Assembly: GCA_030248225.1 (NCBI GenBank)
Contig: JASANE010012196.1
Location: 1 to 64,000, forward strand
DNA length: 64,000 nucleotides
Reading direction: 5' to 3'
DNA from: Trileptium ribeirensis
Taxonomy: Eukaryota; Nematoda; Enoplea; Enoplida; Thoracostomopsidae
Positions 1 through 12,808 of the stretch are shown here, piece after piece; positions within the stretch are counted from its first letter, which is position 1; each line of letters begins with the position of its first letter. Below the pieces are notes generated by a model. The model was not told the origin of the DNA. It saw only the letters and a list, made by a program, of their open reading frames with translations, and searched no databases. The translations under genes were made by a program, and so were the position numbers.

Positions 1-2590
1 GTACTTTACCTATCGTCCTCACTTGCAAAGAGCCACAATTATTTTAAATTATATGCTCTCTTCTCGCTGTCACGCCTGCTTCATCTTCTGCTAATAATAT
101 AGATGATTGGTTTGAATGTGTATCATTTCCTTTATTTCTCAAAACGGTACGGCAAGCCTGTGATCAACTTGGGTTTCAGTTCAGCAGTAATTTATATGAA
201 ACAATTGTTCTTAAACAATTATCACTTCAGTTTAACCGATAAAAAATTTTAATTAGTCAGATTATTTGAAGTTCGCTTCAAGTATCTATTGAATACTCCA
301 TACCATTATAGTGTTACTTCATATGGTTGCTACTTCTGTATATCTTTTTTCTGAATCACACGGACCAGTGAAACTTTTTACAAAACATTTATGCAAGCTG
401 CACACTGAAAAACAAATTGCCCAGGCAAATAGTTCCTACTAAACAGGTGACTATGAAAACAGTATCAAACAAACCATTGATAGCGGCTACATTTACAAAA
501 TAAGCTAGGTCGTTTAGATACTGTTTTAACTTTAATCGATCAATTGGTAGTACACTATGGCACACCCGTGGATCTGTTTTGTGTGTAGTACTTAATCAGC
601 AACGCGACACAGCAAAAACATGTTTTGTTATAACTGATGAGTATTTCATGCAGTCTTATATTTCACCGTCAAAATTTGATTCAGTTTTAATTTCTAAGAA
701 TGCTTTTAAAAACTATAAATTTTCCATCTTAGAATGTGTGAAAAAAATCGGTGTGCTGTCTGTTTCCATTTTGATAAATACAGGCAGCGGTGTCCCACTT
801 GTTGTTTGGATCTGCCGTCGGTGCACCATAATTCACATCTTGGCTGCCAATGCACCGAACAATTTTTCTGAGATGATATCACGGATGTGTGTAGCCATTT
901 GGAATAAATCTCTTCAAGCTGTTTTAACCACATCAAGTCAAAAATAAACTTGCATTAAAACTCCTTTACGGCGTAATACAAATGTGTATCATATGAGTTT
1001 ATGTGGATATGATCAAAACTGAATCACTGCATTACTACCAACAGTTCCAGCTATAACGAACAATCATGACTCATACCTGCACTTCTGTTCAAAATCATTT
1101 TCTTCACTTTCCAACTTGTACCGTCATCACCGCACTGCGCACCAGGCAAGGCTGATTTTTGCTGTAAACTCTTCCAAAATATTTTCACACGCTATGATAA
1201 TCTCCAAGTTCACAGAAAAAATGCTGTCATATTGAACAAACATTGATTAATCGAATTTCAGTCCTTGAGAAAAATGTTGTTAAAGTTGCGGAATGGAATA
1301 AAAGAGCTAGAACGTGTATATAAAACCACAGGAGATGGCACAAAAACTTGGAAACTCCAAGATTTGCTTTCCTAAAATAAAAACAGTGCAGTTGGACATA
1401 AAAAAATAACAAAAATTGCATTTCAAAATTGTGCCAGTTTCAGGCATTAATAACCAGGGATCGCATGATTATTCAGGGACGTAGGCCAGTTATTCAAAAA
1501 GTGAGCCCGCTAGCTGATTGAATTGACTTTGTCACCAATTACCTAATGCTAAACCTGTCAGTACACAGTTCAAATGGTAAACATTAAGAAATATTTGTGA
1601 AATTTACAAAAAAAAATTGAAAAAAATAGTATATAACCTAGAAACGTCGGTAACCCAAGACAAACTTTTGCAAAAAAACAAAAAATCTTAAATTTTCTTT
1701 CAACTTTAAAAATTAAAAAATTTGAAATGGAGCACCTTTTGTGACCCGTGTCGATAAGCTGAGTCGAATGGCATCGAGATTCATGTAGTATATAAAAATT
1801 ACCAGTTTTCGGCCTGAGAGTTACTGGAAAAGCCCCTGACCAAGCCCTGTTCAATAGAAAAACTTTCCGAGAAAAAAGGTAGTCTGCTAGAACTTATTAT
1901 ATATTGATTTAGTTAAAATTTTTGAGAATTGTAATCAGAATTGAACTTTTTAACGCACATATTTTGCCATTAGGCGTTTCAATAGCGCAGTGTTTTCATA
2001 GTTAAATTTCGCAGCGCAATGTGTCAAAATGTCAAAAGCGCAAAATTCAATTTCATGTACTTATGCGGCGTTCACTTTTTAATCTCCCCGCTGTTTGGAA
2101 CTTCTGTCTTCTTTACCGTATAGACAGCCTGGGTAACATTCATACGGCAAATAAATTCCTGGCAGTACGCAACACACCCTTTTGCTACTATTTTTTGTGT
2201 ACTTTGGTTGTTTCACATCCTAGTTTTGGCGAATTAACAGTAACGCACACCGTCTGTAGCTAATTCGATGTATTATTCAAATGGTTTTATTTTTTTTTTG
2301 AAAATTTCGATATTTGTATCAAGAAAAAATGCCAGTCGACATGATAATAGGCCGCATATTGTCAATATAACTATACTGAAGAAACGTTTCTTTTATGACA
2401 CTGTCTTAAAATGGCAACACCCCTATCTATAACCCGTGAAAAGTTTTATTAAAAACATTGGTTGTCTAAGACCTATGTTGCATAAGGTGTTTCTGACACT
2501 GTGTGGGGTACATAGGTTCCATACGCGGTATTAGTCAATAGTTTAATTTTAAATAAATAATTGTTAATTAATCTATTATATTAAATTTTA
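1..2590. other. AT-rich intergenic sequence, no gene recognised
   Basis: No exon pair, RNA gene or repeat array could be supported. The longest open stretch (579-947, +) begins at TTG rather than ATG, has no recognisable domain and lies opposite another open frame on the minus strand, so it is not called. The last bases before 2591 are plain AT-rich DNA with no copy of the 155-bp repeat that borders the Merlin element elsewhere. This makes 2590/2591 a sharp junction. Confidence 0.6.
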
Positions 2591-2905
2591 GGCATAAGTC
2601 TAATATCGGGGCCCAAGAAATGAAAAAAATTTTTTGCTCCGATTTGCCTAAAATTTTGCATACGGGGGTTTTCCAGTATGGGGAATTCATTTTTGACACT
2701 TTTTAGCGAAAAAAAATTTTTTGACCAAAAAAATTTTTTTTGACCCGAAAAATTTTGAAAAAAATATTTTTTGGAAATTCACCCAAAACCATTTTTTGAT
2801 GCCAACAGAAAAATCAACATATTCAACTACTTTTTGGATTTGATGCAGTGCAGCTTGGTGGGCGCAACTAAGCAGCATCTCTTAAATTTCGTTCGAGAAT
2901 TCTTT
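2591..2905 (+). repeat. Merlin copy 1 left terminal inverted repeat
   Basis: About 310 bp. It starts GGCATAAGTC, continues through A/T homopolymer-rich blocks and ends near the segment reading AGCAGCATCTCTTAAATTTC. It pairs with the reverse complement of about 4115-4421. Confidence 0.8.
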
Positions 2906-3039
2906 ATTTTTTCACGCTTGCTGTCTGGCTTTGTAATTGTTGCCTAGTCTTCTCACATTTCGTTACTTTTTCTTACACGCTTGGCTCATTTTGTAACACT
3001 TTCATCGTTTACCGCCTGCTTAGTTTTGTTTGGATCCGA

Positions 3040-4146
3040 TGCTTTTTGGAAATGGATGTTTTTGGAGTGACCGAACAGCTGAGGACGAACGAGCTGCCGT
3101 TGCATTTAGAGCGGCATAACATCATACACACTCGCAATAAGTGTGCGGTTTGTGCACATAAAATGACCAGTGAACGGGAATGCCTGTGTGGCTGGTTTCA
3201 AGTGGCGGTTCCCCGAAGCATGCAAGCCAAATATTTTTGACCAACAGTTACTTCGCAACCACCAGGATCCGCCAAAAAAGAAGGTCGTCATGCTGATCTA
3301 CTTCTGAGCCACGAAAGTCAAATACAAGCAGATTGAATTCCTCAGTGAAGTATAGCACACAATACGGTTATTGATTACATGCAGTCCTTGCATGATGCTG
3401 TCACTTGGAAGCTTCCAAGATCCAGTTCACCTTGGCGGTACCGGGGCTGTCTGCCAAATAGACGAGAAGCATCAATAGGTCAAAACAGAAATACAACCGC
3501 AACAGACTGCAGCGTGAACCAAAGTCGGTCTTCGGCATATAAAATAGATGTCCTTGTAAAGGAAGGCTATTTGTGCTTATTTCAGACAACCGTTCTGCAG
3601 CAACCCTGCTACCGAATTGTCCAACCGAGTCATGCGCGCCAGGGCTCTACGGTGCCGCTGGGGATTAGAGTGGGCGCGCTTTTATAATGGTCTCAACGGT
3701 TTGGGGTACTTACGCGGAACCGGTTAACCACTCACACCACTTTGTACGCTCCGCTTACCGGGGCGCATACCAACCATGTTGAATGCATGTGGCGGAACGC
3801 AAAACAGAAATTCAAAGCAATGTACGGCACACAGACTTTTAACACAATCGTTCCCCAGCCACTTGGATGAATTCATGTGGCGCCAACGCTACGGTCAAAC
3901 ATTTCAACTTGCGTTGCTCAACATGCTGCATTCATAATACAGAGGGAATCCCTGCAATTAGCTCAACAGCCAGCAACGCAGCGCCCAGTGGGTGGTAGGA
4001 CGGGTATCTGGCGGAAACTCCGCCAAGCGAAGATTTGCTTGACTGCAAGCCAGCCGGAAGAAGAAGGGACGCCCGAATTCCAGCTCTATGTTCGCAAAGT
4101 GTATTATGAAGAAGGACTCTCGACGAAATTTAGAGATGCTGCTTAG
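3040..4146 (+). pseudogene. Broken ISXO2-like/Merlin transposase
   Basis: Conceptual translation in shifting frames gives the signature parts of an ISXO2-like DDE transposase in order. These are a cysteine pair (KCAVC, near 3150) like the N-terminal zinc ribbon, a GGTGAVCQID block (near 3435-3465) holding the first catalytic Asp, a YNGLNG segment (near 3685-3700), and HTNHVECMWRNAK (near 3766-3805) with the catalytic Glu. The region expected to carry the second Asp, before the YNGL segment, reads without it here. At least several stops and frame changes separate the blocks, so no full-length product can be made. The family catalyses cut-and-paste transposition using the flanking inverted repeats. 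Confidence 0.75.
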
Positions 4147-4421
4147 TTGCGCTCACCAAGCTGCACTGCATCAAATCCAAAAAGTAAGTTGAATGTGGAG
4201 ATTTTTCTGTTGGCATAAAAAAATGGTTTTGGTGAATTTCGACAAAAAAATTTTTTTCAAAATTTTTTTGGGTCAAAAAAAAAATTTTTTTGGTCAAAAA
4301 TTTTCGCTAAAAGTGTCAAAATCGAATTCCCCATACTGGAAAACACCCGTATGCAAAATTTTAGGCAAATCGGAGCAAAAAATTTTTTTCATTTCTTGGG
4401 CCCCGATATTAGACTTATGTC
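4115..4421 (-). repeat. Merlin copy 1 right terminal inverted repeat
   Basis: Reverse-complement partner of 2591-2905. It ends with the inverted terminal motif CTTATGTC and is followed by GCCCTCGC (4422-4429), the presumed target-site duplication. Confidence 0.8.
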
Positions 4422-4429
4422 GCCCTCGC

Positions 4430-7400
4430 TCCTACATTTACCACTAATCATATATAGTATTTGAAACTGTATTCGCTCACAACTCTATTATATTAAAATA
4501 GGTAAAGTCCCTATTCTCAATTGCTAGTCCGCGGAGATTAAGCGTTACTGTTGAAGAAATGGGCTCACTGCTACATTCACCACCAACCATATATTGTATT
4601 TGAAATGTAAACCTGAATGATATAAAAATATTGATTGACTGGGTAAAATGTTTTTTATTTTCGAGTCGTAGTGTCCAGGTATCGGGCGTTATCGTGTACA
4701 GTCCCACAATTTACCACCAACGATATATGTATTTTAAATGATACCCCTTTTTACAACTCAAATCTATAAAAATATTAGCTGCCGGGGTAAATTCCGGTTT
4801 TTAGCCTTGTAGTACCCGGAGATTGAGGGTTAATAGATAAAAAATGACTTTACTCTTTACATTCACCACTAACGATATATTATATTTGAGATTACACTGG
4901 CCTATAACCCAATTATATGGCTGCTTGGGTAAAATCTTGTTTTTCGGCTGATAGTACCTGGAGATTGGGCGTTATTGTTGAAAAGTTGGTTCATTCTGAC
5001 ATTTACCACTAAACGATATATTGCAAATTTGTAACGATATTAGTTTACAACTCAAGTTTATATAAATATTGACCCCGCCTAGGTAAAATCTTGTTTTTCT
5101 GCTCCTAGTTCCCGAAGATTGGGTGTTAGTCGTTGAAAAATGGAATCTATCTTAATATTTACCACTGAACGATATACTGTCTTTGAAATTATGCTCATAT
5201 TTAACCCAATCTATATAAAATATTGGGGTGGCTGGGTAAAATTAAATGTTTCGACTGCTCGAATCTCTTTTTTCTACTGCTAGCACATGGATATTGGGCG
5301 TGATTGTTAAAGATGGGGTCACTAAATACATTTACCACTAGCGATACATTGTATTTGAGGTTACATCTCTACTTAGTAATCCAATCATACAACACCACCT
5401 GCTGCCTGGGTTAATCCCCCTTTTCAACAGCTAATATCCAAGATCCGACGTTAGTAGCTGCAAAAAATAGCCCCCATTCCTACATTTACAACTAACGGAT
5501 ATATTGTATTTGTCATCATGCCCCCTTGTAACTCGAATCATATAAACCTATTCTAATTGGGTAAAGCGTCGATTTTCTACTGCTACTACCAGTAGATTTG
5601 ACGGTAGAAACTTTTTCAAAAATGACTTCACTCCTGCGTTTGCCACTAATGATACATTATATGATAATAATATATAATGTAATATATATTGTAATTGAAT
5701 TATACTTGCTCTTAAAACAGAATGTAGAAAAATTTTGGCTGCCTGATGCAAAAATTCCTTTTTCAACTATTAACAGCCAAACTCCTGAGTACTAGCAGTT
5801 GAAAAAGGAGACTTTAAGGCAACCAATATTTTTATATAAGTAGGATGTAAAGTGACTATAATTTCAAATACAAATATTGTTAATAAAGTAAATGTAGAAA
5901 TTAGGCCATTTTTCAACTATTTAACCATATACTGTATTTGGGATTATAGTTGCTTATATTTACCCAATTATATAAAAATACTGGCTGCCTGAATCCCTTT
6001 TTCTACTGCTAGTACCCTGATATTGGGTGTTATTGTAAAAAATGGGCTCACTAATACATTTACCACTTAACCATTACATTGTATTTGGGATTACACACGC
6101 TTACTATCCAATCATATAAGAATATTGTCTGCCTGGGTCATATCCTGGCTTTCGAATGTGATGACATGGAGATTTGGCGTTAGTACTTTAAAAAATGGTG
6201 TCATTCCTATGTTTGCTACAAACCATATATTATATTTCAAATTATACTCGCTTTCAACCTTATTATGTAAAAATTTCGGTTGCCTGGCTTAAACCTCTTT
6301 TTCAACTATTAACACTGAATATCGTGTACTAGTAGTCGAATAAATAGACTTTATCTATGCAGCCCATATTTTTATAAGCTGGTTGTAAGTGACTATACCC
6401 TCAAATACAAGATATTGTTAATAGTAAATGCTAGAAAATTTATGCTGTTTTTTCAACTGTTAAGGATATATTGTATTTGTGATAAATACCCCTTAGCAAC
6501 CGAATTATATAAATAAAAGTTGGAGTTAGTAGTTCATAAATGGTCTTCACTCCTACGTTTGCCACCAACGAAGATTATGTTTGAGATTATACTCATTTTA
6601 TAACCAATGGTATAAACATTGGCTGTCTAGTAAAATCCTTTTACTATGAATATTAATTTCTTGTATTTTAAAATAGGGACCTTACCCTGGCAGCACTATT
6701 GTAATATAATTGCGTTGTAAGCGGATAATGTCAAATACAAGATATCATTAAGAGTAAATGCAGAAATTAGGCAGTTTCCAAATGCACTAATGATATATTG
6801 TGTTTGATATTATACCTGCTCGCAACCCAATTATATAAAAATATTGACCGCCTGGGTAAGATCACCATTTTCAAACTGCCAGTACTCCAAGATTGATCGT
6901 CAGAAAATAGCCTCATTCCTTCATTTACCACTAACATATATTGTGTTTGTGATTATACTTGCTTACAACCCAATTATATTTATAGATATATATTGGCTGG
7001 TCAATGCCTTTTTCGACTGCTAGTACGGGGAGATTTTTGTATTAATAGTTGTAAAAATTGCCTCGTTCTTAAATTTTACGAATAACCAGATATTGTATTG
7101 GAAATTATACTCGCTTAAAACTCAATTATATAAAAAATATTGCTTGTTGGTGCTAATCCGTTTAGTCTAGTTAGAATCCGCAAAATGGTCCTTAGAAAAT
7201 GGCCGATTCCGACAATGACCACTAGAATTATACATTGTGTTCCGCGATGATACTCGCTTACAGCCGGATGATATAAACAGAGGCTGCCTGGGTAAAAATC
7301 CTATTTCAGCTACAAAGATCTTCAGGGTACTAAAGTGTTAATAGTCTGAAAAAATGGCCTCAATACTACATTTGCTGAAGTAACGATATATTGTATTTGG

Positions 7401-7735
7401 GTTATACTCGCTTAGATTTGACTTATATAAAAATATTGGCTTAACTTGCGCCGTAAACCCGTTTTCAGCTAGACTAGAACCGAAGATTGTTGTTAGTCCT
7501 TGCTGAATAAATGGTCTCATTTTGATACATTTACCATTAATGATGTACCGTATTTGTGATCATACTCTCTTACAACCAAATTATATAAAAAATATTGGCT
7601 GTCTGGGTGGAAATTCAAACTTCACTCTGCTAATACCCGTAGATTGGGCGTTAGTAGTTGACAAATGTTTTTTTTTCAACATTTGCACTTCTACAATACA
7701 TTGTATAAATAGGTATATACAATCAGTTGAACAAC
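4430..7735 (+). repeat. Left arm 155-bp tandem array (about 20 units)
   Basis: Degenerate tandem units of roughly 135-175 bp. Each carries TTTACCACTAACGATATA, then a TTGTATTTGAGATTATACTC-like block, AATTATATAAAAATATTGGC, CTGCCTGGGTAAA and CTAGTACCCGGAGATTGGGC. Unit starts are visible near 4436, 4573, 4708, 4860, 5000, 5157, 5330, 5485 and 5638. Short stretches run in the opposite orientation (about 5790-5925, 6320-6450 and 6660-6790), making local palindromes. No ORF is conserved between units, so this is satellite-like, non-coding DNA. Confidence 0.85.
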
Positions 7736-7957
7736 TTATTCTGAAAATTTCTATAAACCTGGTATATTTGTTCTCGTTCCACATGATTTAACTTATGTTG
7801 AAATATAGGTAAGGTAAAACGAGCTATAGTTATTTAAGGAGTCAGATCAGAGAGCAGAAATTACTTTGCTGGAGATTGTTTATATCTCATACGTTGTTGA
7901 CTAGAAGTCCGATGTTTGACCAAAATTTTCTTAAGGTAATATAGAATCAAATGGATC

Positions 7958-8023
7958 GCGTGGCATAGTAATTGGCCCATGTCTCACAAACGTGAGGTCG
8001 CTAGTCCGATGCCGCTGAGTCGC
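7958..8023 (+). other. tRNA-like segment T1 (module 1, left arm)
   Basis: It has an A-box-like TGGCATAGTAATTGG, a CTCAC/GTGAG stem in the anticodon-arm position, and a B-box-like GGTCGCTAGTCCGATGCC. These are hallmarks of an internal Pol III promoter and of tRNA-derived SINE heads. The acceptor and T stems are imperfect, so a working tRNA is unlikely. Confidence 0.5.
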
Positions 8024-8483
8024 ATAATCTTCTTGGCAAAAAACACTAAGTCAGCTTGCTCCAGGTGTATACCTGTAAAGCGGCACGAGTTTGTTCGGGA
8101 TTTAAACAGAATTTTATTGTTGTATCAGAAATGACATCCCCTTCCACATTCTGCGGTTCAGCAAACCTGGCGCTAATGCCACGAAAACTGAAATCCGCAC
8201 TCGCCTTTCAACATAATTTGAAGACGTTTAGTTTTCCAATTTTAACCAATACTCAATAGCTTATTTAATAGTACCGCAAACAAAATTGTTGCTTATGCTG
8301 GTTACTGCAGTCGATGTTTTGGAGAGATATATTAAGGTTTCCCTGACATGTTTTAATCTATTGATTGCGACTGACATCAAATAACACCAACACATTTTAT
8401 TCAATGTTGTATTAATTGAGTTTGTCGTATGATGTATGTTTGCATGCAAGTTATCATTCGATTTGCTTTGCCAAATCCTGCAC

Positions 8484-8583
8484 CTAGCGCAGTAGACAGC
8501 TTAATGGTTGTGTGTGTTCGCTCTCACTGTTATAGCGTTTACCGTTCTCACTGTTATAGCCCGTGTTTGATCCGTGGCGCCAG
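8484..8583 (+). other. tRNA-like segment T2 (module 1, left arm)
   Basis: A-box-like TAGACAGCTTAATGG and B-box-like TTTGATCC just before GGCGCCAGC, with partly complementary ends (CTAGCGC and GGCGCCAG). Between them is a short internal duplication of CTCACTGTTATAGC that lengthens the variable region. It is a tRNA-derived, probably SINE-like segment, not a functional tRNA. Confidence 0.5.
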
Positions 8584-9149
8584 CATATGTCTGGCAAAAA
8601 GGTTCACCATACACAAGATAATTCATTAATTAACTTGAAATGTGATAGTGCGTTGCGTAGCTCTAAATCGAATCCCTAGGTTGTTCACTTTAATAAAGTA
8701 CCGATAAAGAAAAACTTGTTCCTCCTGATAAAAATCGACTCTGCGCCCATCCATTATTGATGAAAGCTTTGTTTCAAAAATGCAAAAAAAGACAAAATTA
8801 ATGCCTAAGTCATCGCACTGGAATCTTGCACAAGCTAAAATCGCTGAATATACTTACCAAATGACAGCATCACCTGAAATACACATAAGTCATACAGTGC
8901 AATGTTTTTATTCTTTTACCCATAACTATAACGAGCGTCCTGCTAGTATCTGTAAAATTATGCTATAATTCTGTAGGCACTTAGTATCATTAGGTTGGGT
9001 TCCATAGGATTACGTTGGATATAAACTCTGAGAAAAGTGTAAAACGATGTGATAGCCATTAATCTTTGTGATAATTTTTTTGCTGTAATGTGGTTAGTAT
9101 CTCGTGTTAAACTGTTGCCTCGCTTTGCAAGACAGTCTTGTCGAAACCG

Positions 9150-9228
9150 CAGCACTGATATAGCTCTACGGATAGTGAAATAGTTTTGAAGCCGATCTAT
9201 TAAGGTTCGATTCCCTGGCTGACACAAA
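9150..9228 (+). other. tRNA-like segment T3 (module 1, left arm)
   Basis: A-box-like ATAGCTCTACGG and a good B-box (GGTTCGATTCC), about 50 bp apart. It is followed by CTGGCTGACAC, which resembles the 3' half of a T stem and acceptor. The anticodon arm is not convincing, so I call it tRNA-derived. Confidence 0.5.
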
Positions 9229-9765
9229 TGAAATCGGATTTTTTATTGATCATCATTAAAATATTAAAAACCACGTTTTACAGTAACATTTAAATGGTTT
9301 TACTGCATTGTTGGAAGGTAAAAAGTAGGTAAAAACTCAAGATATATTGCAACTCGGATTTTAAACACTACTTATATATATCATTATATATTATATATGC
9401 CAATGGTAAACCATAGGGGCTTTGTACGCGGTTACCTCCCTGCAGGTTGTTCCCCGTGAAGTCAATTATGCTGTCGACCACCCTCCACTCCCAAAGAAAA
9501 TACTGAGACAATTGGTATATTGGACAAAATGTGGGGAAAACTGGCACAAATCGGGGAAATATTATGAAAATTGGCAAAATTATGAGATTTGAAACACGTC
9601 AAAAATGTATCTCCTGTATTCTAGCCCTCCCCTCGCCGTAAACATAGACACCTCGCACGAATTCATCTACGCCCTGCTGGGACCATCTACCACCATCATC
9701 CGATAGGACTTCGAAACTAGATTTTAATGCATTTATTAGCGCGTTAAGTAAGTGGCCCCACATTT

Positions 9766-11014
9766 TATTTGTTCAAATTGACGAAACGTTCTTCCTAAGA
9801 TCAGTAATCATTGGCTGATGTTATATTGCACAGAGTTTTACGGGTTTCGGCTGGCGAAACCGGGTCTGTGCTCAAATCTTAAACCTGCGGGTAGCATGCA
9901 CCGCAGGTCGAGTGGATGCGGGTGTAGGTAGTGGAGGCCGTAATGTTCACAATCCTGCACGTTCAGCAGAGAGCGCTATTGTCAAAATCACTAGGTGAAT
10001 CCGTATAGGAACCATCAAAAATACATAGTTACCTTATTTGGTGAGCGATGTCCTGAAAATCCGAAGATTTCTAGCATCCACTGTCAATATAAGAATGTAA
10101 ATTTGCGTTAGTGACCAAGTCATTGTTCCATTTATTGACAGTCAGCCCTGTTATCGCAATAACTAAATTGTTCCTATTACTAGGTGCTATCTTAGTGAAT
10201 AGTCGTTTCCGCTAGTGGGCGCTATCTGCTAACCTGTGCTAGTAAATTCAACTCGTTCGAAAAACTAAGCGATTTGTGGAATCGCTACTGTGCCAAAGAG
10301 CATGGAACAGGGGTTCGTAGGAATTTTCACAATATTATTAAACGGGAAACCTTTACTTTAAGGCGGCTCTTTGGGCGGTAGGAATACGAAAGTGGGCGGA
10401 TTTCTGTGTTATGTGGCTTAGACGGCGAATGCCGCTGGCAAGAAATATCACAAAACTAAATGCATAACAATGTTTTAAAGTAATAATGTTGTACTTCCAA
10501 GTGCCCCAATATAGGTTAATAATTTCCGGGATTCGCAGGCCTGTAGGTACAGGCCTGTAGGTACAGGCCTAGTGAAGCTTCCCAGTTTTCGTGGGTACAC
10601 GCGGGAACAAAATTCTTGCACACTCATGCCTCGGTATCGGCCAAGTCAAGTCAAGTAATTAGTTAAGTAATTAGAATTTTTATATACCAAAATTCAATCC
10701 TGTATTATTCTTTTTTTCTCAAGCCTTTAATACTATAGTTTTGAAGTCAATAGAATAGCTGAAATCAATCAGGTAATCTTTGCGAAAACAACTGCTGCTG
10801 AGCTCTCTCCAGGAAAAGCTTATATATAAAGAAGATAAACAGTCAGGCTGCCGGATTTGATGTTAGACAGGATGCGCTTGCAGTTTTAAAAAAGAACTAC
10901 AAATTTTTTTGTCTTTTCGACTCGATAGTACCATCATAGCATGCAAAAACAGCGGTGAAACACAACGTTTATTAATATCTCACTAAAAGTGATCATTCAA
11001 TATCGGGAGGATGC
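9766..11014 (+). other. Module 1 central loop, non-coding
   Basis: About 1.25 kb not repeated inside the module but present reverse-complemented at 15041-16310. It has no ORF of useful length. Visible structure includes a short direct repeat of AGGCCTGTAGGTACAGGCCT-type sequence (about 10538-10570), a GC-richer block (10370-10440) and a TATATATAAAG motif (about 10820-10830). Its function is unknown. It is the part most likely to define the identity of the module. Confidence 0.6.
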
Positions 11015-11543
11015 GTCCCAGTAAAATGTGGGGCCATTATCATGCTAATAAATGCATTAAAATCTAGTTCTAACCCTATCGGATGATGGCGGTAGATGGT
11101 CCCAGCAGGGCGTAGATGAATTCGTGCGAGGTGTCTATGTTTACGGCGAGAGGAAGGGTGAGAGCAGGGATGATTTTTGACGCGTTTCAAATCTTATAAT
11201 TTTGCCAATTTTCAAAATATTTCCCCGATTTGTGCCAGTTTTCCCCACATTTTGTCCAATATACCAATTGTCTCAGTATTTTCTTTGGGAGTGGAGGGTG
11301 GTCTCAGGGACGGCAGTGATATGACTTCACGGGGAACAACCTGCAGGGAGGTAACCGCGTACAAAGCCCCTATGGTTACCATTGGCATATATAATATATA
11401 ATGATATATATAAGTAGTGTAAAATCCGAGTTGCAATATATCTTGGTCCCACTTTTACCTTCCAACAATGCATAAAACCATTTAAATGTACTGTAAAACG
11501 TGTTTTTAATATTTTGATGATTGATAGAAAATAAAGTACATTT

Positions 11544-11618
11544 TGTGTCACCAGGGAATCGAACCTTAATAGATCGGCTTCAAAACTATTTCACTATCCG
11601 TAGAGCTATATCAGTGCT
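11544..11618 (-). other. tRNA-like segment T3 (module 1, right arm)
   Basis: Minus-strand copy of T3. The B-box appears here as GGAATCGAACC and the A-box as CCGTAGAGCTATA on the plus strand. It keeps the GTGTCACC edge better than the left-arm copy. Confidence 0.5.
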
Positions 11619-12187
11619 GCGGTTTAGACAAGACTGTCTTGCAAAGCGAGGCAACAGTTTAACACGAGAGAAATTAACCGCATTACAAGCAAAAAAACTC
11701 TCACAAAAACGAGCTATCACATCGTTTTACACTTTTCTCTATAGTTTATATCCAACGTATGCTATGGAACCGATAGCGCTAATGATACTAAGTGCCTACA
11801 GAATTATAGCATAATTTTACAGATACTGGCAGGAAGCTCGTTATAGTTATGGTAAAAGATAAAACATTGCACTGTATGACTTATGTGTATTTCAGGTGAT
11901 GCTGTCATTTGGTCAAGTACATTCATGATTTAGCTGGTGCAAGATTCCATGTCAACTACTAGGACATTAATTTCGTCTTCTTTGAATTTTTGGAAACAAA
12001 GCTTTCATCAATAATGGATAGGCCGCAGGGTCGATTTTTACCGGGAGGAGACAAGTTATTCTTTATCGGTACTTTATTAAACTGAAACAACCTAAGGAAT
12101 CAATTTAGAGCTACGCAACGCACTATCACATTTCAGTTAATTAATAAATTATCTTGTATATCGTGAACCTTTTTTGCAGACATATGC

Positions 12188-12290
12188 TGGCGCCACGGAT
12201 CGAACGCGGGCTACGACAGCTAAGAAGCGATGTAAACGCTATAACAGTGAGAGCGACGCGCGCAAACCATTAAGCTATCTACTGGCGCTC
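12188..12290 (-). other. tRNA-like segment T2 (module 1, right arm)
   Basis: Minus-strand copy of T2 with GCGCCAG at one end and CTGGCGCC at the other, which can pair as an acceptor-like stem. The B-box complement is GGATCGAACGC and the A-box complement is CCATTAAGCTATC. Confidence 0.5.
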
Positions 12291-12742
12291 GGTGCATAAA
12301 GAAATTTGGCAAAGCGAATCGAATGATAACTTGCATGCAAACGTACATCATACGACAAATTCAATTAATACAACATTGAATAAAATGTGTTGGTGTTATT
12401 TGATGTCAGTCGCAATCAATAGATTAAAACATGTCAGGGAAGCCTTATTATTCCAGATGATACGGTAAACAGCATAAGCAAGACTTTCGTTTGTGTACTA
12501 TTAAATAAGCTATTGAGTATTGGTTAAAATTAAAAATTTAAAAGTCTTCAAATTATGTTGAAGGGCGAGTGCGGATTTCAGTTTTCGTGGCATTAGCGCC
12601 AGGGTTGCTTGAACCGCAAAATGTGAAGGGATGCCATTTCTGATACGACGATAAAATTCTGTCAAATCCCGAACAAACTCGTGCCGCTTTACAGGTATAT
12701 ACCCTGGAGCAAGCTGACTTAGTGTTTTGCCCAAGAAGATTA

Positions 12743-12808
12743 TGCGACTCAGCGGCATCGGACTCGCGACCTCACGTTTGTGAGACGTGGTGAATTACTA
12801 TGCCACGC
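12743..12808 (-). other. tRNA-like segment T1 (module 1, right arm)
   Basis: Minus-strand copy of T1. It preserves the B-box better (complement GGACTCGCGACC) than the first copy, but the A-box region has lost a few bases. Confidence 0.45.

Larger units (their letters stand above)
2591..4421 (+). mobile_element. Merlin-superfamily DNA transposon, degenerate (copy 1)
   Basis: This 1.8-kb element has terminal inverted repeats of about 310 bp (2591-2905 and 4115-4421) beginning GGCATAAGTCTAATATCGG (the right end reads GACATAAG). The internal region keeps traces of an ISXO2-like/IS1016-type DDE transposase read on the plus strand. Merlin elements typically make 8-9 bp target duplications. The sequence GCCCTCGC at 4422-4429, just outside the right end, is the reverse complement of the 8 bp found beyond copy 2, which supports an 8-bp TSD. 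The left side lacks the TSD and the array. Internal stops and frameshifts make it non-autonomous today. Confidence 0.85.
7736..9765 (+). repeat. Module 1 left inverted arm
   Basis: About 2 kb. It returns inverted at 11015-13020 and directly, with indels, at 13031-15040. It carries tRNA-like types T1, T2 and T3 at about 7958, 8484 and 9150. Its short ORFs recur in the other arms only as copies of the repeat and show frame breaks, so none is called as a gene. Confidence 0.8.

Noticed and set aside
579..947. 122-codon plus-strand open frame
   Set aside because: It begins at TTG, shows no domain or signal, overlaps an antisense frame and has no partner exon.
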